Shown here in pieces: positions 22,123-29,964 of a stretch of 64,000 nucleotides of DNA. The translations under genes and the position numbers were made by a program. The notes under the pieces were generated by a model that saw only the letters and a program-made list of their open reading frames with translations, was not told where the DNA came from and did not search any database. The stretch's first letter is position 1, and every line of letters begins with the position of its first letter. This stretch comes from Hansschlegelia plantiphila (GTDB taxonomy: Bacteria; Pseudomonadota; Alphaproteobacteria; Rhizobiales; Methylopilaceae), in assembly GCF_027922265.1 (NCBI RefSeq), contig NZ_BSFI01000008.1, forward strand, positions 388,001 to 452,000, given 5' to 3'.

Positions 22123-23121
22123 GTGAACATCGCTCCGATAGTTAAGCTCGTGCGGGCATATGACGCCACGGAGTGGGAGATTTTCATCTCCGAATGGCAA
22201 AAAGGGCTCCAGGGCTACGCTTCCGTCAAGAGGCTCGGCGGGGCGGGTGATCACGGTCGGGACGTCGTCGGCCTATGCGGGCCTGAAGCCTGCCAAGGCG
22301 TCTGGGACAATTATCAGTGCAAGCACTACGAGGTGCCGCTGTCGACGGCCAAAGCGTGCGAGGATGCTGGCAAGATAATCTTCCATGCCTTCCGGGGCGA
22401 GTTCGCTGCACCGCGGGCCTGTTGTTTCGTAGCCCCTCGCGGGCCAACAACCGAGCTTCGAGATCTGCTGCTGAACCCAGCTAAGTTTCGGGCCTCGGTG
22501 ATCGCCACTTGGAATACGCGCGTATCCGGGCGGGTGATTGCAGGGCAAAAGCACGATCTGACTGGAAAACTGCTTGCCTATGTCGAGGCATATGACTTCA
22601 CAAGTTTTCGCTACGCAACCCTAGATGAGATTCTAGACGATCACCGACGAACCGCATATTGGGCGGCGCGGTTCAACGGCGCTCTGCCTCCAGCCCCAGC
22701 GGGTGTAGCGCCTAAGGATATAGTGCCGAAAGAGACAGTCTATGTCGGCAAACTTCTCGAGGTTTATTCTGAAGTATCGGGAATCCCCCTGAACTCGCCC
22801 GCCGACTTGGCGGCGCACGCCAACTGGCGGGAGGATCTGCAAAAGCACAGGGTCAGGTTTTATGACGCGGAAGCATTCATGGCGCATTACCGCGACCAGA
22901 CCGAGCCGGGAACGATCGAGGACTTCGCTGATCAGATTTTCGACGCGATCGATCCCGCCATGGCCGCCGAAGTTGGCGCTCATCCTCGATTGACGGCGGC
23001 GCTGTCAGTGGCTGGCCAAGCTGCGCCCGCCAGCGTACTTGCACCGCGCGCCAAGGTCCGCGTCAAGCAGGGTGTCTGTCACCAGTTGGCCAATGACGAT
23101 CGATTGACGTGGAAGCTGTGA
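22123..23121 (+). CDS. ABC-3C system component with restriction-endonuclease-like N-terminus
   Basis: 332 residues from GTG 22123 with AGGA six bases upstream. The N-terminal region (about 1-75) has GAGDHGRDVVG and, 18 residues on, YQCKHY: Asp47 plus Gln65-x-Lys67 fits the D...(E/Q)xK core of Mrr-like nucleases. About residues 75-330 form a family-specific domain I do not recognise, with no signal or membrane segment. Gene order (this, a ~165-residue middle protein, an SMC-like ATPase) matches ABC-three-component conflict systems, where this position holds the effector. Predicted to cut nucleic acid on activation. A/T-richer than the flanks. Confidence 0.6.
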   Translation: MNIAPIVKLVRAYDATEWEIFISEWQKGLQGYASVKRLGGAGDHGRDVVGLCGPEACQGVWDNYQCKHYEVPLSTAKACEDAGKIIFHAFRGEFAAPRACCFVAPRGPTTELRDLLLNPAKFRASVIATWNTRVSGRVIAGQKHDLTGKLLAYVEAYDFTSFRYATLDEILDDHRRTAYWAARFNGALPPAPAGVAPKDIVPKETVYVGKLLEVYSEVSGIPLNSPADLAAHANWREDLQKHRVRFYDAEAFMAHYRDQTEPGTIEDFADQIFDAIDPAMAAEVGAHPRLTAALSVAGQAAPASVLAPRAKVRVKQGVCHQLANDDRLTWKL

Positions 23122-23618
23122 TGGTCAGCTTAGCGCCAAAGAGGCTTCGGCCGCGCATTTTCAATACCGCTTTCGAAAGCGGTCTACGATCGCTCGTGCT
23201 GCTCACCGCCTGTTACCCCGCCCGGTTAGGTCTGAGGCGCTTGGTCGTGCTCGATCACCTCGTGGTACACACAGCCGACGTCGATGGGCCCGCGAGCCTG
23301 CATCCGCAGGAGGAGTCGCGAACCGCCGAGCTTCTAGTGCGCCGCGGACTTGTTAGCGCAGGCTTGTCTCTAATGGGAACGAAGCAGCTGATCATCCGAT
23401 ACGCAACGCCCGATGGCTTTCGTTTTGAGGCTGGCGAGGAAGCCGGCTCGTTCGTCGACCTCTTGCGGAGCGAGTATACAAGCAAGTTGAAGGAACGCGC
23501 GGCGTGGCTTGCGGCGGTTATTGTACCGCTCGCCGATGACGAGATTGACGCTCTGGTAAAAGATCGGATGGATCGCTGGGCGACAGAGTTCCAGAGCGAC
23601 TACGGCGTTTCGACGTAG
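23121..23618 (+). CDS. ABC-3C system middle component (MC2-like)
   Basis: 165 residues. Its ATG shares one base with the upstream stop (TGATG) and has GGAAG five bases before it; an in-frame GTG at 23109 would add four residues. FNTAFESGLRSLVLL, RLVVLDHLVVHTADVDGP, SLHPQEESRTAELLVRRGLV and LRSEYTSKLKERAAW follow the pattern I recall for ABC-3C middle component 2, a small helical adaptor linking effector and ATPase. No catalytic motif is seen. It ends two bases before the ATPase start. Confidence 0.6.
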   Translation: MVSLAPKRLRPRIFNTAFESGLRSLVLLTACYPARLGLRRLVVLDHLVVHTADVDGPASLHPQEESRTAELLVRRGLVSAGLSLMGTKQLIIRYATPDGFRFEAGEEAGSFVDLLRSEYTSKLKERAAWLAAVIVPLADDEIDALVKDRMDRWATEFQSDYGVST

Positions 23619-23620
23619 CC

Positions 23621-25450
23621 ATGCAGCTCCGTTTCCTCTTGATAACGGGCCCAAACAGCCCACCGGCGGCCGTCGAGTTCGGGCCAGGTCTGAACGTGAT
23701 CTATGGCGGGTCAAACACGGGCAAATCGCATGTTTTGCGACTGATAGACTTTGTGCTCGGAGCGAAATTTCCGCCGGAGCCGATCGTCGAGCAAGCTGGG
23801 TACGACCTCGCGCATCTCGGGGCGGTATTAGACGACGGCTCCGAGCGAACCTTTGTTCGCGCCCTTCAGGGAGGGAACATCAAGGTGCTTGAGGGGCTGA
23901 TACGAGATCGGCCCACCCATGCGCTTGGAGTGTCCGTGTCGGCGCAGCATAGCGCTCAGAACTCGTTGTCACGCCTGCTTCTCGCGCAAGTCGGGGCAGC
24001 AAACGCGCGCGTCCGCGTTGATGCCTCCGGAAAGACTCGCGATCTAAGCTTTCGCGATCTCGAGCGGCACTCGCTGGTGAACGAGACCAAAATCCAAGAC
24101 GGATCGTCCCCGGTGCTTTCGGGTCAGTTCGTGACTAAGACCGCTGAGACGTCGGTCTTCAAATATATGCTGACCGGTGTCGACGACTCCGCCTTGGACG
24201 TCGCGAAGCCCGACCTTGCACAACCGATGAGGCAAGCGGCGCAGTTGGAACTCCTCGACCGGCAGATCCGAGACACCGAGCGCGAGATCGCCGATGCCGA
24301 TCAGGATCACGATGAACTTATCAAGCTGGATTCGGCACTGGACGAAGAACTCAGTCGCTCGTTCGTCGTTCAAGAAACAGCGGAGTCGAGCTACCGGGAG
24401 CTTACCTCGAGCCGGCTGGAACTGCGTCGCGAGTATGAAGCGGTGCAAGACCGCATGGGGGAAATTGACAGTCTGAAGGCGCGCTTCGCGCTATTGGCTG
24501 AACACTATCGGTCCGATGAGGAGCGATTGGCCTCAATTGCGGAGGCGGGGTCGTTCTTTTTGTTGGAGGATGCTGCAGTCTGCCCGGTGTGCGGCGCTGC
24601 ACCCGAGCATCATCGACCTGATGATGCTTGCGAGGGAAGCGTCTCGGAGATTATGGCAGCGGCTGAAGCCGAAATCGTCGGGGTGCGCGAGCGCGCCATG
24701 GAACTTCAGGTCACCATCGGCGGCCTAACAGAGGAGCGAGCGACGCTTGCCTCCCGGGCGCGCGAGCTGCTTCCGAAACTAGATTTGCTTCAGGCGAACA
24801 TTCTGCGCGAGGTGCCCACCGTGCAGACCATCCGTACGCAAACCAGCAATGTCATCGCCCGGAAGCTGACGATTCAGAAGAGCCTAGAACTGGTCCGCCG
24901 GCGGAACGGTCTGGTCGCTCAGCGCGCGGAACTCGGGGTCAGTCCGGGGTATGACAGCAGCACGATCGTTGCGCAGCAGCAATTGGACGGCGCGACGCTG
25001 GACGCCTTCAGCCAGATTATTGAAGCCGAACTGCAAGCGTGGGAGTTCCCTGAAGCTAGGCGCGTGTTCTTCGAGCTACCGAAAATGGATATTTCGGTCG
25101 CAGGTAAGTCGCGCAGCGCCAACGGAAAGGGTGTCCGTGCGCTGCTTCACGGCGCTTTCTCTTTGAGCTTGATGAAGTTCTGCAAGGGTCGTGCCCGCCC
25201 CCATCCGGGCTTTCTGATCCTCGACTCGCTATTCATCACCTATCGCGACCCCTCCGATGATGAGGATACGGCGATCGCGAGCACACCGCTTAAGGATCGC
25301 GCTTTCCGCGCGTTCTCTATGCTCCCCGACGATCTGCAGCTGATCATTCTCGAGAATGTCGATGTACCGGACTGGCTGGTGGGACAGCCGCAGGTTACGC
25401 ATTTTACGGGCAGCAGCTCTACGGGCCGAGCGGGATTGTTTCCGAAGTAG
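23621..25450 (+). CDS. ABC-3C SMC/Rad50-like ATPase (DUF3732-like)
   Basis: 609 residues. N-terminal Walker A GGSNTGKS (29-36); long coiled-coil arms (about 205-300 and 345-430) with a Rad50-like CPVC at 321-324 and a further Cys at 337 at the hairpin tip, possibly a zinc site. A signature-like stretch SANGKGVRALLHGAFSLS (about 495-513) precedes Walker B FLILD (531-535), which is followed by Ser rather than the usual catalytic Glu. Such ATPases act as sensors in ABC-3C systems. No transposase is next to it. Confidence 0.7.
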   Translation: MQLRFLLITGPNSPPAAVEFGPGLNVIYGGSNTGKSHVLRLIDFVLGAKFPPEPIVEQAGYDLAHLGAVLDDGSERTFVRALQGGNIKVLEGLIRDRPTHALGVSVSAQHSAQNSLSRLLLAQVGAANARVRVDASGKTRDLSFRDLERHSLVNETKIQDGSSPVLSGQFVTKTAETSVFKYMLTGVDDSALDVAKPDLAQPMRQAAQLELLDRQIRDTEREIADADQDHDELIKLDSALDEELSRSFVVQETAESSYRELTSSRLELRREYEAVQDRMGEIDSLKARFALLAEHYRSDEERLASIAEAGSFFLLEDAAVCPVCGAAPEHHRPDDACEGSVSEIMAAAEAEIVGVRERAMELQVTIGGLTEERATLASRARELLPKLDLLQANILREVPTVQTIRTQTSNVIARKLTIQKSLELVRRRNGLVAQRAELGVSPGYDSSTIVAQQQLDGATLDAFSQIIEAELQAWEFPEARRVFFELPKMDISVAGKSRSANGKGVRALLHGAFSLSLMKFCKGRARPHPGFLILDSLFITYRDPSDDEDTAIASTPLKDRAFRAFSMLPDDLQLIILENVDVPDWLVGQPQVTHFTGSSSTGRAGLFPK

Positions 25451-26019
25451 CTAGATGTTGCCGAAGTCCGCGATCTCGATCGTACACTTCCTGCCCCGAA
25501 GCGGTCGTTGGCAACTTCGCCAATCGGTCACAACCCGCCGGATGCCCACCCAATGCTGTTGCAAGGAATAAAATCCTTGACATCCCGCCCTCTCTCAATG
25601 CTCTCTTCCGCACATCCTTCCCCGTCGGAAGCCGTGTCCGGACCGGCCGGCCATGCGGGGGAGGTGCGGCGCCTGCGGCGGACATGACCGGAAGTGTCGG
25701 CCCCGGGGCGTCTGTGCGGCGTCGGCGCGGCTCGCGCGTTCCTTGAACAAGGGCGCGCAGGCTTCTGTCGGGGAAGAGAACCGCCCGCACTAGGACGGGC
25801 GCGCCTTTTGTGACGTAAGGGCGCATGGTGCCGGATTCCGGCCCCAAAGGCCGGATCGGCCCGGGACCCGCCCGAAGCGGACGCGAAAATCCGCGGGAAA
25901 CCATTGATGTCCGAGACTTCGTCCGCAGCCAGACGGGACGTCGCGCGTGGAGCGCCGGGCGGTCGGCGTTCCGAACGACTCCTGACGGTGGCCCGGCGCT
26001 CCCGCGCTTCCATCCGATG

Positions 26020-26044
26020 CGGCGAAACCAAAGAGGTTTCGCCG
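26020..26044. repeat. Perfect 10-bp stem-loop upstream of lolA
   Basis: CGGCGAAACC (26020-26029), loop AAAGA, GGTTTCGCCG (26035-26044), then GGGCTCTTTG. The U-tract is poor, so it is either a weak terminator or an RNA structure in a leader. Confidence 0.6.
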
Positions 26045-26122
26045 GGGCTCTTTGACCAAAGCGGGCCTGAGCCGATCCGGACCTCGCCGGAGAATTTCGC
26101 GCGTCCGCAAGACCTCCCGCCG

Positions 26123-26243
26123 CCGTCATCCCGGGCTTGTCCCGGGATCCATAAACGCGACGGCGGGGGAGTGAGCGGGCGCGCGGCGGTCTGTTCTCAA
26201 CGCGCGGCGGCAAATGGATCCCGGGACAAGCCCGGAATGACGG
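26123..26243. repeat. 30-bp inverted repeat of dispersed-repeat type
   Basis: Left arm 26123-26152 and right arm 26214-26243 are reverse complements with one mismatch. The core is CATCCCGGGCTTGTCCCGGG and the arms are 61 bases apart. This CCGGGCTTGTCCCGG sequence is a form I recall seeing dispersed in intergenic DNA of many alphaproteobacteria, so this looks like a two-unit copy of a palindromic intergenic repeat. Confidence 0.75.
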
Positions 26244-26392
26244 TGGAGGATGGCGGTTACGGCGGAGCGTCTTGCGAAGCTTCTAACGAGTCGGAAGGGC
26301 TCGCAAATCGCGGCGAGGCCCTTAAATCGGCCACGGGGCCGCGTTACGGTCCCTGTTCCCGTTTAGAGTTCCGGAAGGTCGAAAATCCCGTC

Positions 26393-27106
26393 ATGACGCT
26401 TCGCCGTTCCGCCGCCGCCTTCGCGATCCTGTCAGCGCTCGCCGCCGCGCCCGCGGCGGCCCAGTCCGCCTCGGGAACGCCGGCCGACGTGCCGCCTCCG
26501 CCGCAGGTCCAGCTTGCGGCGACCAACAAGGGCGTGCCGGTCTCGAAACTCGACCCCGTCCAGCGCGCGACGCTCACGCGGGTGAACGCCTATTTCAACT
26601 CGATCCAGGACATGACCGCGAGCTTCGAGCAGACGGGTCCGGACGGCTCGCGCAGCGTCGGCAAGCTCTATCTGTCGCGGCCCGGCAAGATCCGCTTCCA
26701 GTACGCTCCGCCGAGCCCGCTCGAGATCGTCTCCAACGGCAGTTCGGTCGTCGTGAAGAACCGCAAGCTCTCGACGCAGGAGATCTATCCGCTCAGCCAG
26801 ACGCCGCTGCGCGTGCTGCTCGCCGACAAGATCGACCTGCTCCGGGACACCGACGTGATCGGCGTCTATCAGGAGCCTGAGATGGTCTCGGTCGTGCTGG
26901 TCCAGAAGAACGCGATCGGCGGCTCCGCGCAGATCCAGCTGCTGTTCAGCGGGCAGAACTACGAGCTGAAACAATGGACGGTGACGGACGCGCAGGGCAT
27001 GGACACCTCCGTCGTGCTTACCGACGTCAACGCGCAGGCGAAGCTCGACGCCAACCTTTTCAGGATCCAGGCCCAGAGCTTCCAGGGCGGCCCACGTCGG
27101 CCCTGA
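26393..27106 (+). CDS. lolA: Outer-membrane lipoprotein carrier protein
   Basis: 237 residues from ATG 26393, giving a clear signal peptide (about 1-23, ending AAAQS). The mature part has NAYFNSIQDMTASFEQ, GKLYLSRPGKIRFQYAPPSPLEIVSNG and NYELKQWTVTDAQGMDTSVVLTDV, the LolA beta-barrel blocks. It shuttles lipoproteins across the periplasm to the outer membrane. In related genomes lolA often follows ftsK directly; here about 4.4 kb intervenes. The frame is open back to 25904, but the upstream part crosses the inverted repeat and is not conserved-looking. Confidence 0.9.
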   Translation: MTLRRSAAAFAILSALAAAPAAAQSASGTPADVPPPPQVQLAATNKGVPVSKLDPVQRATLTRVNAYFNSIQDMTASFEQTGPDGSRSVGKLYLSRPGKIRFQYAPPSPLEIVSNGSSVVVKNRKLSTQEIYPLSQTPLRVLLADKIDLLRDTDVIGVYQEPEMVSVVLVQKNAIGGSAQIQLLFSGQNYELKQWTVTDAQGMDTSVVLTDVNAQAKLDANLFRIQAQSFQGGPRRP

Positions 27107-27290
27107 GCCCAGCGCATGGCGGCCTTGCATGGCTCACGCAGTCGTGCGCTTGACTGCCGGAAGCCCAATTCCCATCTCCATCCTCGAGCGAGGCGTCGCC
27201 CCGACAAGCGCTGTGTCCCCCCCGTCGCAGCCGTTGGAGTGCGCGTCTCGTTTCCGCCGTTCCTCGGATCGGCGGAGCGCTGAAGCGCCA

Positions 27291-27326
27291 GACGCCCGGC
27301 CTTTCCCCCGGAGGCCGGGCGTCTTT
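27291..27326 (+). terminator. Rho-independent terminator after lolA
   Basis: Perfect 11-bp stem GACGCCCGGCC (27291-27301) with GGCCGGGCGTC (27313-27323), 11-base loop, then TTT. The short U-tract makes it moderate in strength. The remaining bases between lolA and xth show nothing else. Confidence 0.75.
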
Positions 27327-27386
27327 GCGTCTGGGCCCCCGATGCCCTAAAGCGGGCCGCCCCTCGGACGTTTCCCAGCGCCATCC

Positions 27387-28190
27387 ATGTCGATCCGCCT
27401 CGCCACCTGGAACATCAATTCCGTGCGCTTGCGCATCGGCCTCGTCGCGAAGCTCGTAGAAGAGCATTCGCCCGATGTTCTTTGCCTGCAGGAGACGAAG
27501 TGCGCGGACGACAGTTTCCCAATGGGCGACGTCCGCAAGCTCGGCTACAGCCACGTCGCGATCCACGGCCAGAAGGGCTATCACGGCGTGGCCACCTTCT
27601 CGCGGCTGCCCTTCGTCACCACGGCGCGCGAGCGCTGGGCCGACAAGGACGACGCCCGCCACCTCGCGACGACCTTCGCGGCGGGGCCGCTCGAAGGCGT
27701 CACGCTGCACAACTTCTACGTGCCGGCCGGCGGCGACGAGCCCGACCCCGCGATCAATCCGAAATTCGCGCACAAGCTCCAGTTCCTCGACGAGTTGACG
27801 TCGTGGTCGACCCGCATCGCGGACACCGGCGGGCGCATCATGGTCGGCGACCTCAACATCGCCCCCCATCCGGACGACGTGTGGAGCCACAAGCAGCTGC
27901 TCAAGGTGGTGAGCCACACGCCGGTCGAAACCGAAGGGATGGAGGCCATGCGCCAGGCCGGGCGCTGGGTGGACGCGGTGCGGGCCCACGTCCCCTATCC
28001 CGAAAAGCTCTATTCCTGGTGGAGCTACCGGGCCGCGGACTGGACGCTGGCCGACCGCGGCCGCCGGCTCGACCACATATGGGCGAGCGCCGACGTGGCG
28101 GCCCGCACCACCGGGGTCGCGGTGCTGCGCGAGGCGCGCGGCTGGCAGCGGCCGTCCGACCATGTCCCCGTGATCGTGACGATCGACTGA
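27387..28190 (+). CDS. xth: Exodeoxyribonuclease III
   Basis: 267 residues; AP endonuclease/3' exonuclease of base-excision repair. The exonuclease-endonuclease-phosphatase fold is shown by ATWNINSVRLR (Asn metal contact), DVLCLQETKC (catalytic Glu), NFYVPAGG, MVGDLNIAPHPDDVW (Asp and Asn) and the C-terminal RLDHIWAS and PSDHVPVI (Asp-His pair). The ispA gene starts nine bases after its stop, so the two are probably cotranscribed. Confidence 0.95.
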   Translation: MSIRLATWNINSVRLRIGLVAKLVEEHSPDVLCLQETKCADDSFPMGDVRKLGYSHVAIHGQKGYHGVATFSRLPFVTTARERWADKDDARHLATTFAAGPLEGVTLHNFYVPAGGDEPDPAINPKFAHKLQFLDELTSWSTRIADTGGRIMVGDLNIAPHPDDVWSHKQLLKVVSHTPVETEGMEAMRQAGRWVDAVRAHVPYPEKLYSWWSYRAADWTLADRGRRLDHIWASADVAARTTGVAVLREARGWQRPSDHVPVIVTID

Positions 28191-28198
28191 TCCCGGCG

Positions 28199-29128
28199 AT
28201 GGCGGAGACCGGCTTTCAGGACCAGCTCGCTCAAACCGCCGTCGCGACGGAGTCGGCGCTCGACCTCCTGCTCTCGCCCGAGGCCGCCGCTGGCGAAACC
28301 GTGCGGCCCGGCCGGCTGCTCGAGGCGATGCGGCATGCGATGCTCGGCGGCGGCAAGCGCCTGCGTCCCGCTCTCGTCGCGGCCGCCGCGCGGCTGTTCG
28401 GGGTCGACGGCGAAGGCCCGCTCCGCGCCGGACTGGCGATCGAATGCGTCCATGGCTACAGCCTGGTCCACGACGACCTGCCGGCGATGGACGACGACGA
28501 CCTCCGTCGCGGCCGCCCGACCGTTCACCGCGCCTTCGACGAGGCGACAGCGATTCTCGCCGGCGACGCGCTGCAGACTCTGGCCTTCGACGTGCTGGCG
28601 GACGAGCGGACGCATTCCGACGCCGCCGTCCGCATCGCGCTGGTCGCGACGCTCGCCCGCGCAGCCGGGGTGGGCGGCATGGCCGGCGGCCAGTTGCTGG
28701 ATCTCGCGGCGGAGGGCCGCTTCGGCGGCGGCGCTGCGGGCCTCATGGCCGAGCACGACGTAGCGCAGTTGCAGGCGATGAAGACCGGAGCGCTGCTCGA
28801 AGCGTCCGTCGAGATGGGCGCGATCCTTGGTCGCGCCGATCCGGCGGCCCGGACCGCGCTGAAGGCTTACGCCAAAGCGCTCGGCGCGGCGTTCCAGGTG
28901 GCGGACGACCTTCTCGACGTCGAGGGCGCGGCCGGCACGGTCGGGAAGGCCACGGGCAAGGACGCCGTGGCGGGCAAGGCGACGCTGGTCGGAATCCGCG
29001 GCGTCGAGGGCGCTCGGCTGCGGCTGGAGCAGCTCACCGACGACGCGCTCGTCGCGCTCGCCCCGTTCGGCGAGGCCGCGGAACCGCTCCGCGGCGCCGC
29101 TCGCTTCGTCGCGATGCGGGATCGCTGA
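28199..29128 (+). CDS. ispA: Polyprenyl (farnesyl/geranylgeranyl) diphosphate synthase
   Basis: 309 residues. The first aspartate-rich motif is DDLPAMD (92-98) and the second is DDLLD (236-240); GGGKRLRP near residue 50 binds IPP. The protein makes C15 or C20 prenyl diphosphates for quinones, carotenoids or hopanoids. Product length cannot be fixed by eye. Its frame is open through xth, but the ATG at 28199 is the first that gives the family N-terminus. Convergent with phaR. Confidence 0.92.
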   Translation: MAETGFQDQLAQTAVATESALDLLLSPEAAAGETVRPGRLLEAMRHAMLGGGKRLRPALVAAAARLFGVDGEGPLRAGLAIECVHGYSLVHDDLPAMDDDDLRRGRPTVHRAFDEATAILAGDALQTLAFDVLADERTHSDAAVRIALVATLARAAGVGGMAGGQLLDLAAEGRFGGGAAGLMAEHDVAQLQAMKTGALLEASVEMGAILGRADPAARTALKAYAKALGAAFQVADDLLDVEGAAGTVGKATGKDAVAGKATLVGIRGVEGARLRLEQLTDDALVALAPFGEAAEPLRGAARFVAMRDR

Positions 29129-29186
29129 GCCGGCTTCCGGCTCAATCCGAAAAGCGCCCTTCTCGCGGGAGCCTCAAGCCCCCGGC

Positions 29187-29774
29187 TCAGCCTTTCGACG
29201 GTGCGACCTTGTCGAGGCGCGCGCGCATCTCCGCCATCTCGCGGCGCAGATCGTCGAGGTCCTCGGACTTCTGGGGCGACGCGGCGGGGGCGGCCGCGGC
29301 CTCCTCGTCCGGAGCTTCGCCGCCGGGGAACATCGTGAACATCCGGAACGCGCGCTCCATCATCGCGACGTTGTTGCGCATCTGCTCCTCCACAGCGGGA
29401 TGGAGCGGGACGGGGCTGAAGGTCTTCGCCATGCCGCCGCGAACCTTGTCCTGCTCGCGGGCGAGCGCCCCCATCGAGAGCTCGAGATACTTCGGCACGA
29501 AGCTCTGGATGCTGTCGCCATAGAACCGGATGAGCTGCCGCAGGAAGGTGATCGGCAGCAGGTTCTGGCCCTTGTGCTCCTGCTCGAAGATGATCTGGGT
29601 CAGCACCTGATGGGTGATGTCGTCATTGGTCTTGGCGTCGACGACGTGGAAGTCGTCGCCCTTCTTGACCATGGCCGCCAGGTCTTCGAGGGTCACGTAG
29701 GTGCTGGTGCCGGTGTTGTAGAGCCGGCGATTGGCGTATTTCTTGATCGTGATGGGATCGGTGGTGCTCGACAT
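29187..29774 (-). CDS. phaR: Polyhydroxyalkanoate synthesis repressor PhaR
   Basis: 195 residues from ATG 29774; the open frame runs to 30071 but the conserved start is at TDPITIKKYANRRLYNTGTS. The N-terminal PHB/PHA accumulation-regulator DNA-binding domain (about 5-65) is followed by a second PHB_acc domain (about 70-125) and an acidic/alanine-rich tail with a coiled coil. PhaR senses PHB and represses phasin genes and itself. A perfect inverted repeat 115 bases upstream is the likely operator. phaA and phaB lie 0.9 kb away on the other strand; phaC is not in the window. Confidence 0.93.
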   Translation of the reverse strand: MSSTTDPITIKKYANRRLYNTGTSTYVTLEDLAAMVKKGDDFHVVDAKTNDDITHQVLTQIIFEQEHKGQNLLPITFLRQLIRFYGDSIQSFVPKYLELSMGALAREQDKVRGGMAKTFSPVPLHPAVEEQMRNNVAMMERAFRMFTMFPGGEAPDEEAAAAPAASPQKSEDLDDLRREMAEMRARLDKVAPSKG

Positions 29775-29888
29775 GACGCTCTGATCTCTGCCCTTCGTGG
29801 GTCTGGTCGATCGTTCGTTCCGCGGCAGGACAGCAGCCACGCGGCCGAGGCGTTGAACGTTAAGGCGAAAACGAGGCGGCGGCCAGAT

Positions 29889-29935
29889 TTTTGTGCAGCG
29901 CCCACTAGAACCTTCGGCTGATGCGCTGCACAAAA
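29889..29935. promoter_or_regulatory. 13-bp perfect inverted repeat, candidate PhaR operator
   Basis: TTTTGTGCAGCGC (29889-29901) and its exact reverse complement GCGCTGCACAAAA (29923-29935), with a 21-base spacer. It lies between the divergent phaR and a secreted-protein gene. PhaR repressors bind TGC/GCA-rich palindromes, which these arms contain; the spacing would suit two operator half-sites or tandem sites. No T-run follows, so it is not a terminator. Confidence 0.55.
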
Positions 29936-29964
29936 CCCGCAGGCGTTTTCGACGGAACAGGCGA

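Larger units (their letters stand above)
25451..26392. other. Non-coding gap between the ABC-3C island and lolA
   Basis: 942 bases with no gene I can support; the open frames here are low-complexity, rich in Arg, Pro and Gly, and shadow one another on both strands. It holds several hairpins (25838-25855, 26020-26044 with a perfect 10-bp stem), a weak stem near 25782-25801 followed by CCTTTT, and the 30-bp inverted repeat. It may be a decayed insertion boundary plus the lolA promoter region. Confidence 0.5.

Noticed and set aside
25419..26392. Long minus- and plus-strand frames between the island and lolA (for example 264 codons on the minus strand)
   Set aside because: Compositions are Arg/Pro/Gly-rich, no ribosome-binding sites or motifs, and frames run through the inverted repeat; GC-rich DNA gives long random frames.
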